From Spirochaetaceae bacterium (lineage in GTDB: Bacteria > Spirochaetota > Spirochaetia > SZUA-6 > Bin103), in assembly GCA_028820215.1 (NCBI GenBank), contig JAPPKD010000299.1, positions 1-64,000 on the forward strand: a DNA stretch of 64,000 nt, read 5' to 3'. Below are positions 8,551 through 16,874 of this stretch, one piece after another. The notes beneath the pieces were generated by a model. That model saw nothing but the letters and a program-made list of their open reading frames with translations, did no database searches and was not told the DNA's origin. A program made the position numbers and the translations under genes. Each line of letters starts with the position of its first letter. The stretch's first letter is position 1.

Positions 8551-10761
8551 GTGCGTCTTCCCCCACGAACGCGTCCCGGCGCACTGCGCATTCCGGCACA
8601 GGACGTGCAGGTCGCCCGCGAACGTTCCGGCACGCCGCGGATCCGCGCGCAGACGCTGGTCGACGGCTACTACGGCCTCGGCTTCATGCACGCGACCGAT
8701 CGCCTGTTCCAGATATTCGCCACCCGCGCCCTGGGTGCCGGGCGGCTGGCCGAGGCGTTCGGCGACATCCACAAGCTCATCGACAGCGACCGGCGCTCGC
8801 GGGCGCTCCGCCTGCACCAGGTGTCGGACGAGGATCTGGCAGGCTTGGGAGAGCACGCCATGTCGGTCGTTCGCTCGTACTGCGCCGGCCTCAACGACGT
8901 CATCGGCAGCGGCCATCGGCCCTTCGAGCTACGGCTCACCGGCAACCGCGTCGAACCGTTCACGCCCGCGGACCTCCTCCGCTGCCTGAGAGCCATCGCC
9001 TACATCGGACTCGACGACGGCCAGGGCGAGATGGAGCTCGCGATCGCGCGGGCGCTGGCTGTCGATCCGGGGACGCTGCGGGCGTGGAGCCAGTTGTTCG
9101 GCCGGCCGGCCGACGGATATCGGCAGGGGGACTACCGGCGCCTGGTGGTGGACGGCCACCGGGTGGCGGGCGGCCACGATGTGGCGGAGGCCGAGGCCGA
9201 ACGGCCGGATGACGAGCGCATTGCGATGCCGCCGTCACCCGGCGGCAGCAACGCGTGGGCGGTCGCCGGCGGGCTGACGGCATCCGGCAGGCCGCTGCTG
9301 TGCAACGACCCGCACCTGGACATCACCAGCCTGCCGGCGGTCTGGTACGAAGCGGTGATGGAGACGCCGGAGCTCTGGGTCATGGGAGCCACGGTGGCCG
9401 GCGGGCCGGTGTTCGCGTCCGGGTGGAATCGTAACCTGGCGTGGGGGGTCACCTATGCGCACGCGGACAGCGAGGACCTGTTCGTGGAGGAGTGCCGCGA
9501 CGGTCGCTATCTGCGCGGCGGCCGCTGGCACCCGTTCCCGGTGCGTCAGGAGGAGATCCGCACCCGGTCCGGCCGGTCCGAGCTCGCCGCCTTCCACGAG
9601 ACCGAGCACGGCGCTCTGGCCGGCAACCCGCACACGGCCGGGCGCTATCTGGCCCGCCGATGGGCGGGAGAAGCGCCGCTGGCCGGGAGCAGCATGGCCG
9701 GAATCATCGCCCTGAACGCCGCCCGCGACCTGGACGAGGGGCTGGCCGCGATCGATACGATCCGTCTGCCGGGTCTCCACTGGGTGCTGTCCGACCGGAG
9801 CGGCCGCATCGGCCGGCGCATGAACGCCGCGGTTCCTGTTCGGGGCGGAGGCCTGAGCGGCCTGCTGCCGATGCCGGCGTGGCGGGGCGGCGTGGGTTGG
9901 GACGGGCTGTGGGAGGCCGCCCGGTTTCCGCCGGAGCGCGATCCTGCGTCCGGCATCCTGGTCGTGGCAAATCAGCCGTTCGACGGCGACGCTTCGGCGC
10001 AGACCATGACCGCCTCCGCCGACCGCGCGGACCGGATCCGGCAGATGCTTGAGGCCGGTCACGACGGAACCGGTGGACCGCTGACCGAGCGCGACATGAT
10101 GCGGATCCAGACCGACGTGTACTCGCTGCGCGCGGAGCGGATCCTGAGCTTTCTGCGCGACCGCCTGCGGCTGCATCCGCTCGGCCGCCGGCTGCTGTCC
10201 TGGGACTGCTGCATGGAGGCCGAAAGCCGCGAGGCGACCTCGTTTTCCGAGTTCGTCCATGGTCTTCTGCTGGCGACGTGCAAGGTCGTGCTGTTCCCGG
10301 CCGGGACGCTGGCCGCCGCCGCCGCCGGCTCGTTCTTCACGTTCAACTTCCGGCTCATCGAGGAAGCGTGGATCGCTGCTCGCCCGCCGTTCGCGGCGGT
10401 CGACTGGGACACGATCGTGCCGGCCGTCCTGGATTGGGTGGGGGCGGAACAGCCGCCTTGGGGAGAGGACCCGATCGTCGTCAACCACGTGCTGCTCGGC
10501 GAAACGCCCGTCGGGCGCTTTCTGCGCGCGGGACCCTTTCTGGCTCGCGGCGACGCCTCGACCGTCCAGCAGGGAAACCGGGTGGGCCGCCGCGCCAAGG
10601 CTGCGGGTCCGTCGTACCGGCTGATCGTGGACTTCGCCGACGAGATCGCCTTCACGGCGATGCCCGGCGGCGCCAGCGGCCGTCCGTCGTCGAAGTACTA
10701 CCGCCACGGCGTCGGCGACTGGGCGGCCGGCCGTTACCGCCTGGTGGGACCGAAGGACTAG
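8551..10761 (+). CDS. Penicillin acylase family amidohydrolase
   Basis: A 736-residue Ntn-hydrolase of the S45 family (penicillin and acyl-homoserine-lactone acylases), which hydrolyse amides after self-cleavage into two chains. The alpha-chain signature GYYGLGFMHATDRLFQ is near residue 40. The autocleavage site is GGSNAWAVAGG, making Ser233 the predicted nucleophile of the beta chain; LLCNDPHLDI follows as expected. GTG 8551 is the likeliest start, but no ribosome site is clear. No signal peptide is visible from this start although most relatives are exported, so a cytoplasmic form or mis-set start are both possible. The stop shares a CTAG with convergent gpgS. Confidence 0.88.
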   Translation: MRLPPRTRPGALRIPAQDVQVARERSGTPRIRAQTLVDGYYGLGFMHATDRLFQIFATRALGAGRLAEAFGDIHKLIDSDRRSRALRLHQVSDEDLAGLGEHAMSVVRSYCAGLNDVIGSGHRPFELRLTGNRVEPFTPADLLRCLRAIAYIGLDDGQGEMELAIARALAVDPGTLRAWSQLFGRPADGYRQGDYRRLVVDGHRVAGGHDVAEAEAERPDDERIAMPPSPGGSNAWAVAGGLTASGRPLLCNDPHLDITSLPAVWYEAVMETPELWVMGATVAGGPVFASGWNRNLAWGVTYAHADSEDLFVEECRDGRYLRGGRWHPFPVRQEEIRTRSGRSELAAFHETEHGALAGNPHTAGRYLARRWAGEAPLAGSSMAGIIALNAARDLDEGLAAIDTIRLPGLHWVLSDRSGRIGRRMNAAVPVRGGGLSGLLPMPAWRGGVGWDGLWEAARFPPERDPASGILVVANQPFDGDASAQTMTASADRADRIRQMLEAGHDGTGGPLTERDMMRIQTDVYSLRAERILSFLRDRLRLHPLGRRLLSWDCCMEAESREATSFSEFVHGLLLATCKVVLFPAGTLAAAAAGSFFTFNFRLIEEAWIAARPPFAAVDWDTIVPAVLDWVGAEQPPWGEDPIVVNHVLLGETPVGRFLRAGPFLARGDASTVQQGNRVGRRAKAAGPSYRLIVDFADEIAFTAMPGGASGRPSSKYYRHGVGDWAAGRYRLVGPKD

Positions 10762-11771
10762 TACTCCCGCGACAGCCTGGCGCGCCGCCGTCGGTACTCC
10801 GGCAGCTCGATCATCGGCGGCCGCTCGATCTCCTCGATCTCGCTCACGAGGTGCTCGTAATCCCGGTCCCGTGACAGGAACTGGTGCAGCGCCGTGCCGA
10901 GAACGGGCGTCGCCCCGATCGTTCCGTGCGCGGCCGCCCGCCGCAGGAAAGCCTGCAGGATCCGGAACGCCATCTTGCCCAGCGCCTGCGTGTCCTGGTT
11001 GTAGTGGACGCGCCGATCCAGGTCGGTCTGGGCGATCGCGTCGAGCCCGTGCCGGTGGTAGACGTCGATCAGGTGCGAGGTCTCCACGCCGTAGCCGACC
11101 GGGAACGGGAGCTGTTCGAGCACGCCGCGCCGCGCCGCGTACTCGCCCGACAATGGCTGGATGATCGTGGCCAGTTCCGGGAAGAACAGCGAAAACAGCG
11201 GCCGCACCAGGATCTCGGTGACGCGGCCGCCGCCGGTGGGCCGCATTTCCTTCGGCATCGCCACCGGACGGTCGTAGAACGCCTTGACGTAGCCGACTTC
11301 CGGGCGGGCCAGCAGGGGGCCGAGCAGGCCGTACACGAAGCGGGGATGGATGTTGCGGATGTCGGCGTCGATGTAGACGATGATGTCGCCACGGAGCTGG
11401 TAGATCGCCTTCCACAGGTTCTCGCCCTTGCCGCGGTGCCGCGGCAGGTGCGGGAGGATCTCGTCTGCCAGGTAGACGTCGGCGCCGAAGTCGCGGGCAA
11501 CCTCCCGGGTGGCGTCCCGGGAGCCGGAGTCGAGCACGGCGATCTCGTCGAGCAGCGGATAGCGCTGCATGAGCTCGGAACGAAAGACGACGACCTCCTT
11601 GCCGATGGTGAGCTCCTCGTTCAGGGCCGGAATGCACAGCGAGATGGAGGTGCCGAGCCGCTCCTTGGCGGCCACCAGCGCGCCCAGGTCATCGAAGTCG
11701 GAGTGATGGTAGGTGTTGCGCTGCAGCCAGCCGTCGCCGGTGGCGCCGACGGTCTCGCGGTCAGTCGACAC
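10758..11771 (-). CDS. gpgS: Glucosyl-3-phosphoglycerate synthase
   Basis: A 337-residue GT81-type retaining glycosyltransferase that joins glucose from a nucleotide sugar to 3-phosphoglycerate, the first step to glucosylglycerate. The GT-A fold shows SLCIPALNEE (about 44-53), LDSGSRDATRE and the metal-binding DAD at 135-137 followed by IRNIHPRF, plus GYGVETSHLIDVY and the QTDLDRRVHYNQ segment conserved in GpgS. The start is GTG 11771, overlapping the upstream gene's stop by 11 nt. It is the last gene of the ferritin-to-gpgS run. No adjacent phosphatase is seen; HAD enzymes lie 13 kb away. Confidence 0.88.
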   Translation of the reverse strand: MSTDRETVGATGDGWLQRNTYHHSDFDDLGALVAAKERLGTSISLCIPALNEELTIGKEVVVFRSELMQRYPLLDEIAVLDSGSRDATREVARDFGADVYLADEILPHLPRHRGKGENLWKAIYQLRGDIIVYIDADIRNIHPRFVYGLLGPLLARPEVGYVKAFYDRPVAMPKEMRPTGGGRVTEILVRPLFSLFFPELATIIQPLSGEYAARRGVLEQLPFPVGYGVETSHLIDVYHRHGLDAIAQTDLDRRVHYNQDTQALGKMAFRILQAFLRRAAAHGTIGATPVLGTALHQFLSRDRDYEHLVSEIEEIERPPMIELPEYRRRRARLSREY

Positions 11772-12933
11772 AGTAGCCCCCGTCGATGGCCAGCAGGATG
11801 CCTATGAGCTGCGTGAGCCCGGTCGCCATCGGCTCGATGAAGACCGTCTCGGTCGCTTCGCCGGGGTGAGTGCTCTCGGTGATGCCGATGGTGATCGCCG
11901 GGATGCGCCGGTCGATCAGCGCCGCCAGCTCGGAGGTGCTCGGCGTCATGCGGGGCGAGAGCCCCAGCCGGCTCATGATCCGCAGCGCGCGGTCCACCAG
12001 AGGATGATCCAGACCGATGCCGCCGGGATGGCACCGGGCGACGAGCTCGAGTTCGACGTGCTCGCCGCGCTGAGCGGCGACCTGCTGCGCGATCCTGCCG
12101 ATGGAGTGCAGCAGCGATGCCACGACGTGTCCCGACTCGCTGCGCGCCTCGAATCCGAGCGTCGCCCGGGTCGCCACGGTGTGGGCGGCGGTGCCGCCCC
12201 TTACCTCGCCCAGCACGACGGTGGAACGCGGGCGGCGCGGCATCGGCAGCGCCAGGACGCGGTTGATCACCTCGTTGACCGTGACGATGGCGCTGGCTTC
12301 GCCGAAGCGGGTCCAGTCGTGCTGTTCCGGGATGCGGCAGATCACGTCACCGCGGATCATGCCGATCGAGGTGTGGCTCAGGAGTCCGAGGGGAGCCCCT
12401 TCCACGCACACCGCGGCGCGGATCGGCAGGCGCGGGTTCTCCAGGAAGAAGCGCAATCCGGCCAGGTTGCCGCGGCCGAGCGAGCGGGTCGTGCCGAGGA
12501 GCAGGAGATCGGAACGCAAGGTGAGCCGCAGGCGCTCCAGCAGGTGTGGGAGGGTCGCCAGCGTCGCCAGACCGAGCGAGTCGTCCGCGACCGACGCACC
12601 CACCACCCGGTCGGGTTGCACCTCGGTGACGTGCTCGGTCCCGTCCGGAAACAGGGTGTCCAGGTGAGCGGCCAGCAGGATGACACCGCCGCCTCCCGCT
12701 CCGGGATGGGTGGCGGCGACGTTGCCCAGATCGTCCTGCACGACGTCGGTCAGGCCGAACTGGCTGAACCGTTCCTGCAGGAATTCCGCCCGCTGCTGCT
12801 CGCCGAACGTGGGCGCCGGGATCTCCGAGATCATGGCCAGCTCCGCAAGCAGGGTGTGGCGGTCTTCGAAGACCTGCTCTCGCAGCGACGGCAGCCGGCC
12901 CAGGATGAGCTCGAACGGGGGTAGGGGAGCCAT
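11761..12933 (-). CDS. M20-like metallopeptidase fold, catalytic Glu pair absent
   Basis: A 390-residue protein with the M20/M28 co-catalytic fold. The HLD motif (His90, Asp92) and bridging Asp117 (VADDSLG) are present, as is a dimerisation domain with GGTAAHTVATRATL and a C-terminal STHPGEATE with the last His. The usual EE pair (general base and zinc ligand) is replaced by Ser151-Leu152 in TTRSLGRGNL, and the next ligand is Glu (VEGAPLG) where Asp is commoner. Hydrolytic activity is therefore doubtful; a binding or regulatory role is possible. It overlaps gpgS by 11 nt and follows a glycosyltransferase. Confidence 0.8.
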   Translation of the reverse strand: MAPLPPFELILGRLPSLREQVFEDRHTLLAELAMISEIPAPTFGEQQRAEFLQERFSQFGLTDVVQDDLGNVAATHPGAGGGGVILLAAHLDTLFPDGTEHVTEVQPDRVVGASVADDSLGLATLATLPHLLERLRLTLRSDLLLLGTTRSLGRGNLAGLRFFLENPRLPIRAAVCVEGAPLGLLSHTSIGMIRGDVICRIPEQHDWTRFGEASAIVTVNEVINRVLALPMPRRPRSTVVLGEVRGGTAAHTVATRATLGFEARSESGHVVASLLHSIGRIAQQVAAQRGEHVELELVARCHPGGIGLDHPLVDRALRIMSRLGLSPRMTPSTSELAALIDRRIPAITIGITESTHPGEATETVFIEPMATGLTQLIGILLAIDGGYCVD

Positions 12934-12979
12934 CAGGTCGCGATGAAGGTAGCGCGCTGCGTTGCGGCTCCCAAAGCAC

Positions 12980-14476
12980 TCACAGCGGGTCGAGCAGCAG
13001 GCGCTGATACGGCGCGGCGGCGAACCGTGCGGCCACGGAAGCGGCATCCGCCATACCTTCGCCGCCGGCCGCCGGCGGCCACGACAGCGCTTCCGCCGCC
13101 CGCGCAGCGAACGCGGCCGCGCCGAACCGCCGCTCCAGCAGGTCGACAGCGCGGTCCGGGGGGTGCGGTGGATGCACCGCTCGTACCCGCTCGATCAGGT
13201 CGGCGTTGGCCGCACGGTGACGGCGCAGTTCCGTGTCGCACGTGCAGCGAACGGCGACTGCCTGTTGCAGCTCCACGCTGAGGTACGAGTAGTCGACCAG
13301 CGGCCCGCCGGTGTCGGCAGCCACCTGGTCGGCGACCTGGTCCAGAGTCGCCTGCGGGACGTACGGTCGCAGGCGCTTCAGGCGCGCGCGGTAGCGGCCG
13401 CTCAGGTGCAGGCGGTCGGCGCGGGTCAGCGGACACTGGAGCCGGTCGTAGAGCACCGTCGACTGAGGATGCAGCAGGTCTCGAACCCCGTCGATCGCAT
13501 CGATGTCGCGGGCGATCAGGGGCAGGCGCCACTGGCGGGCATGCAGAAACTGGTAGCCGAAACCCTCCTCGATGGAGCTGGAGACGACCGCGTCGGCGCC
13601 GGCTGCGAGCGCGCCGAGCGACCGGTCGCGAAAGCGGGGCTGACCGCCGAATCCGATTCTGCCGGGCAGCGTGCCGTCGCGAAACAGAGCGCCGGTCTGG
13701 CGATGGTAGGAGGCTTCCGCCGTAGAGCTCGCCGGCAGGGTGACGCCGACCGCCGCTCTTCCGGCCAACCGCGCCAGCAGTCCCGCCTCCAGCACGTTCT
13801 TGCGCCGGCGAATGCGCACCGGATAGAGCCAGAGACGGCGGCCGCCCGGCATCAGCGGGGCGATGCGCTCGCTCCCGGGTTCGATCGGACTGGGCAGGAC
13901 CGGGTTCCAGAGCAGGTGCAGGCACGCGTCCGGGATCCCGGCGGCCGCCAGCGCCTCGTGGTCGCGGCGATTGATGACCGCGTAGCGCAGGCGGGGTCCG
14001 AACGGATACAGCTCTGTTCCGAGGGCGGCACGCACCTGTTGGTATCCGTCGATCCTGCCGCACTCCGGGAAGTCGTGGATCTGCAGCAGGACGCGCGCGT
14101 CGCCGCGCGCCGCGCCGTGCAGCAGCGCCCGCGTGAACGGGGTGTTCTTGCCCACGTGATGGTTGTGGATCCACCAGACCGCATCCGGGCCGCTGACCGC
14201 GGCGAAGCTCCAGGCGTCCGGGCTCGCGGACCCGCGGCCGCCGTAGTCCAGGAGCGGGTCGACCGTGGCCTGCACCACGGTATCGGCGCCGGCGTCCGCT
14301 GCCGCCGCATGCAGTGCGGCGCGCACGGCTTCCACGCCTTGCGGTCGCCCGGCCATGAGATGAATCGAACGCAGCAGTCCCGGCCGATGCTGGAGGACCG
14401 CGCGCAGCCCGTCGCGGATGACGCTGGTGACGCCGCCCGGCAGCAGGTGATAGTGGACGACCGCGAGATCGATCAT
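12980..14476 (-). CDS. GT-B glycosyltransferase, substrate unknown
   Basis: A 498-residue protein resembling GT4-type retaining glycosyltransferases. The N-terminal half opens LAVVHYHLLPGGVTSVIRDG, a typical acceptor-side start. The C-terminal half has PVRIRRRKNVLEA and SSSIEEGFGYQFLHA, the donor-binding ExxxxxxxE-like region with FG. A C-terminal tail of about 100 residues is helical and unassigned. ATG 14476 is used because it places the first Rossmann strand at the N-terminus. It lies upstream of an M20-like gene and gpgS, so it may act in the same glycoside or glycolipid pathway; the sugar and acceptor are not predictable. Confidence 0.75.
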   Translation of the reverse strand: MIDLAVVHYHLLPGGVTSVIRDGLRAVLQHRPGLLRSIHLMAGRPQGVEAVRAALHAAAADAGADTVVQATVDPLLDYGGRGSASPDAWSFAAVSGPDAVWWIHNHHVGKNTPFTRALLHGAARGDARVLLQIHDFPECGRIDGYQQVRAALGTELYPFGPRLRYAVINRRDHEALAAAGIPDACLHLLWNPVLPSPIEPGSERIAPLMPGGRRLWLYPVRIRRRKNVLEAGLLARLAGRAAVGVTLPASSTAEASYHRQTGALFRDGTLPGRIGFGGQPRFRDRSLGALAAGADAVVSSSIEEGFGYQFLHARQWRLPLIARDIDAIDGVRDLLHPQSTVLYDRLQCPLTRADRLHLSGRYRARLKRLRPYVPQATLDQVADQVAADTGGPLVDYSYLSVELQQAVAVRCTCDTELRRHRAANADLIERVRAVHPPHPPDRAVDLLERRFGAAAFAARAAEALSWPPAAGGEGMADAASVAARFAAAPYQRLLLDPL

Positions 14477-14531
14477 TCGGGTTTGCGCGGCGGTGAGGGA
14501 CGGCCGGCCGCCGCGAAGCGGTGCAGCGGCG

Positions 14532-15302
14532 CTAGAAGCTGCTTCCCATCGAGCGTGCCTTTTCGGAGTCCGTCTCGTCTTCGGCGTCCCGCTGCCGGCG
14601 GGCCGCATCGACGTACCGGTCCCACAGCTCGCGGTCGCGGTACACGATGTCGGCATTGCTCGACACGAGCAGGTTCTGGAAGACCATGAGGAACACGTCG
14701 ATGGCCGGCGCTTCCCAGATCGAAATCCGCGCCGCCAGGGCGAAGAGTTGGCCGAACGGCTGGTATCCCACCTCGTAGCTGTCGGCGGTCAGTTCCAGGA
14801 CGTCGCTGATCGTCTCTTCCAGCCCTTCGGATACGGCCAGGTGGCTTCCCGCGCCGGAGGTGTTCAGGGTCTTGCGTGCCATGAACAGCACGTAGGACTC
14901 GGGTTGGTCGGGCGCGTCGGGGTATCGAAAGAAGTACAGCTCCAGGGCGACCACGTTCTCCCACGTGCGGTGGCCGACCCGGTACATTCTCGTGACCTCG
15001 GTCTCGAGCTCCCGGACGCCGAGAAAGTTGGGATACTGGCCCGCGGCGAAGAAGTCGCTCAGCACCTCGTACTGGCCGATGAACTGGGCCGCGCCGGCGT
15101 CGTCCGCATCGACCGTGGCGCCGCTCAGGTCCCGCAGCACCTCACGGGCGGTGGCGCCGAAGGGGAGGGTGCCGTAGCCGTACTCCGGGGGCGCCTGCGT
15201 GACCGCGGTCTGTGCGAAGGCGGGCGCCGCGACGGCGAGCACGCACGCCAGCGCCGTGGCGGCCGTCCGGATCGCCGGCGGAGCGGGCCGCGGCCGTGAC
15301 AC
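14532..15302 (-). CDS. Secreted protein, function unknown
   Basis: A 256-residue protein with an N-terminal signal peptide (hydrophobic TALACVLAVAAPAFA, likely cleavage near residue 30) and no other membrane segment. The mature part begins with YGYGTLPFGATAREVLRDL, a pattern seen in small envelope proteins, then an alpha/beta body rich in Tyr, Phe and Glu. I recognise no catalytic motif. GTG 15302 is six bases after the ferritin stop, and the glycosyltransferase gene follows, so it is probably co-transcribed with both. Predicted periplasmic. Confidence 0.7.
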   Translation of the reverse strand: MSRPRPAPPAIRTAATALACVLAVAAPAFAQTAVTQAPPEYGYGTLPFGATAREVLRDLSGATVDADDAGAAQFIGQYEVLSDFFAAGQYPNFLGVRELETEVTRMYRVGHRTWENVVALELYFFRYPDAPDQPESYVLFMARKTLNTSGAGSHLAVSEGLEETISDVLELTADSYEVGYQPFGQLFALAARISIWEAPAIDVFLMVFQNLLVSSNADIVYRDRELWDRYVDAARRQRDAEDETDSEKARSMGSSF

Positions 15303-15308
15303 GGAGCG

Positions 15309-15818
15309 TCAGTCCCCGCCGGAGGTGTCGGGCGTGCGCTCGGCGAGCTTCTGGTCGAACACGAACAGCCCCACCTCCGAGTCGCCGATCCGGTTGATCT
15401 GCGTGAGCAGCTCGCTGAACAGCGCCTCCTCCTCGACCTGCTCGGTCACGAACCAGTCCAGGAACACCTGCGTGGCGCGGTCCTTTTCCGCCACGGCCAC
15501 CTCCACCAGCGCGTCGATCGCGCCGGACACCTCGGACTCCTCGCGGAACGCGTCCGCGAACGCCTCGCGCGGCGACGCGGCCGGTGCCGGCGGAGCGGGC
15601 ACCGCGGCCAGCGTGACCGTGCCGCCGCGTGCCAGGATGTAGTCGAAGATCTTCATCGCGTGCACCTGTTCTTCCTCGGCGTGAGTGCGGAACCAGTGCG
15701 CCAGTCCCGGCAGGCTCTGGGCACCGAAGTGGGCGGCGAGGCTCAGGTACGTGTAGGAGGAGGCGAGCTCTGCGTTGAGCTGGTCGTTCAGGGCAAGGCT
15801 CATCTTTTCCGTCAGCAT
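15309..15818 (-). CDS. ftnA: Bacterial ferritin
   Basis: A 169-residue iron-storage ferritin. It opens MLTEKMSLALNDQLNAELASS, as do bacterial FtnA proteins; ferroxidase-centre residues are visible in NAELASSYTYLS, HAEEEQVHAMKIF and EQVEEEALFSELL. A proline/alanine insert (VPAPPAPAASPRE) lies in the loop between helices B and C and is longer than usual. ATG 15818 is chosen by homology. It is the first gene of a minus-strand run through gpgS and diverges from a dehydrogenase gene 63 nt away. Confidence 0.92.
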   Translation of the reverse strand: MLTEKMSLALNDQLNAELASSYTYLSLAAHFGAQSLPGLAHWFRTHAEEEQVHAMKIFDYILARGGTVTLAAVPAPPAPAASPREAFADAFREESEVSGAIDALVEVAVAEKDRATQVFLDWFVTEQVEEEALFSELLTQINRIGDSEVGLFVFDQKLAERTPDTSGGD

Positions 15819-15881
15819 GTTCAGAAGATACCGTTGATGGCGCCCGCGGGCCATGCTTAGCTTGGACCGGCAGGCATACGG

Positions 15882-16853
15882 GTGAACTATCGCGTCGCGA
15901 TCATCGACGATCGGTTCGAGGCACACGAGCAGGAGCGGGCGGCCCTGGCGCCGATCGCGACCCTGGAGGTCGAGCGGTCCACCGATCCCGCCGACATCGC
16001 CGCCGCCTGCCGCGACGCCGACGGCGTGATCGTCAACCTGGAGCCGGTACCGCGGTGGATCATCGAGGGGATGCGGCGCTGCAAGATCATCTGCCGCTAC
16101 GGAGTCGGCTACGACAACGTCGACATCGACGCGGCCACCGAGTGCGGCATCTGGGTCGCGCGGGTGCCGGATTACGGCATCGAGGACGTGTCCGACCACG
16201 CGCTGGCACTGTTCCTGGCCTGCGTCCGCAAGATCCCGTACACCGACCGGGGCATCCGCGACGGCGGCTGGGGGTTCCCGCGCAACCGTCCGTCCTACCG
16301 CATCCGCGGCAAGACTTTCGGCCTGCTGGGCTACGGGGCGATCGCGCGCGCGGTGCACCGCAAGCTGTCCGGGCTGGGGCTGGCGAGGGTGCTCGCGCAC
16401 GATCCGTACGTGGACGCTGCCGAGATCAGGGCTGCCGGCGCCGAGCCGGCGGGAGTCGACGAGCTGCTGGCAGCGTCGGACTACGTGTCGATCCACACGC
16501 CGCTGACGGCCGAGACGCGCGGCATGCTCGACCAGGCGCGGCTCGCGGCGATGAAGCCGACGGCGATCATCGTCAATACCGCGCGCGGCGGGATCATCGA
16601 CGAGCCCGCGCTGGCCGACGCGTTGCGCGCCGGCCGCCTGGGCTACGCCGCGCTCGACGTGTTCGAAACGGAGCCGCTGGCGGCCGACAGTCCGCTGCGC
16701 GATCTGAATACCGTGATCCTGACCGACCACCACGCCTACTACACGGAGGAGTCGGTGGTCGAATTGAAGACCAAGGTGGCAGAGCGCGTGCGCACCGCCC
16801 TGGAGGGCGGGGTACCCGAGGCGGCGATCAACGATCCGCGCAGGCCGGCCTGA
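15882..16853 (+). CDS. D-2-hydroxyacid dehydrogenase
   Basis: A 323-residue NAD(P)-dependent D-isomer-specific 2-hydroxyacid dehydrogenase, nearest in pattern to C-terminal-binding-protein-like and phosphoglycerate-dehydrogenase-like enzymes. The nucleotide-binding motif is GLLGYGAIARAV, catalytic Arg in NTARGGIIDE, Glu in VFETEPL and His in LTDHHAYYTEES. There is no ACT domain, so it is not a classical regulated SerA. The start is GTG 15882. It diverges from ftnA and converges on a MocA-type gene. The substrate is probably a short or sugar-derived 2-hydroxy acid. Confidence 0.88.
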   Translation: MNYRVAIIDDRFEAHEQERAALAPIATLEVERSTDPADIAAACRDADGVIVNLEPVPRWIIEGMRRCKIICRYGVGYDNVDIDAATECGIWVARVPDYGIEDVSDHALALFLACVRKIPYTDRGIRDGGWGFPRNRPSYRIRGKTFGLLGYGAIARAVHRKLSGLGLARVLAHDPYVDAAEIRAAGAEPAGVDELLAASDYVSIHTPLTAETRGMLDQARLAAMKPTAIIVNTARGGIIDEPALADALRAGRLGYAALDVFETEPLAADSPLRDLNTVILTDHHAYYTEESVVELKTKVAERVRTALEGGVPEAAINDPRRPA

Positions 16854-16874
16854 TCGCCGCCTGCCGGACGGCCG

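Noticed and set aside
9235..11637. 800-codon minus-strand frame across the acylase and gpgS
   Set aside because: Arises from GC-rich third-position bias; the acylase and gpgS motifs lie in other frames.
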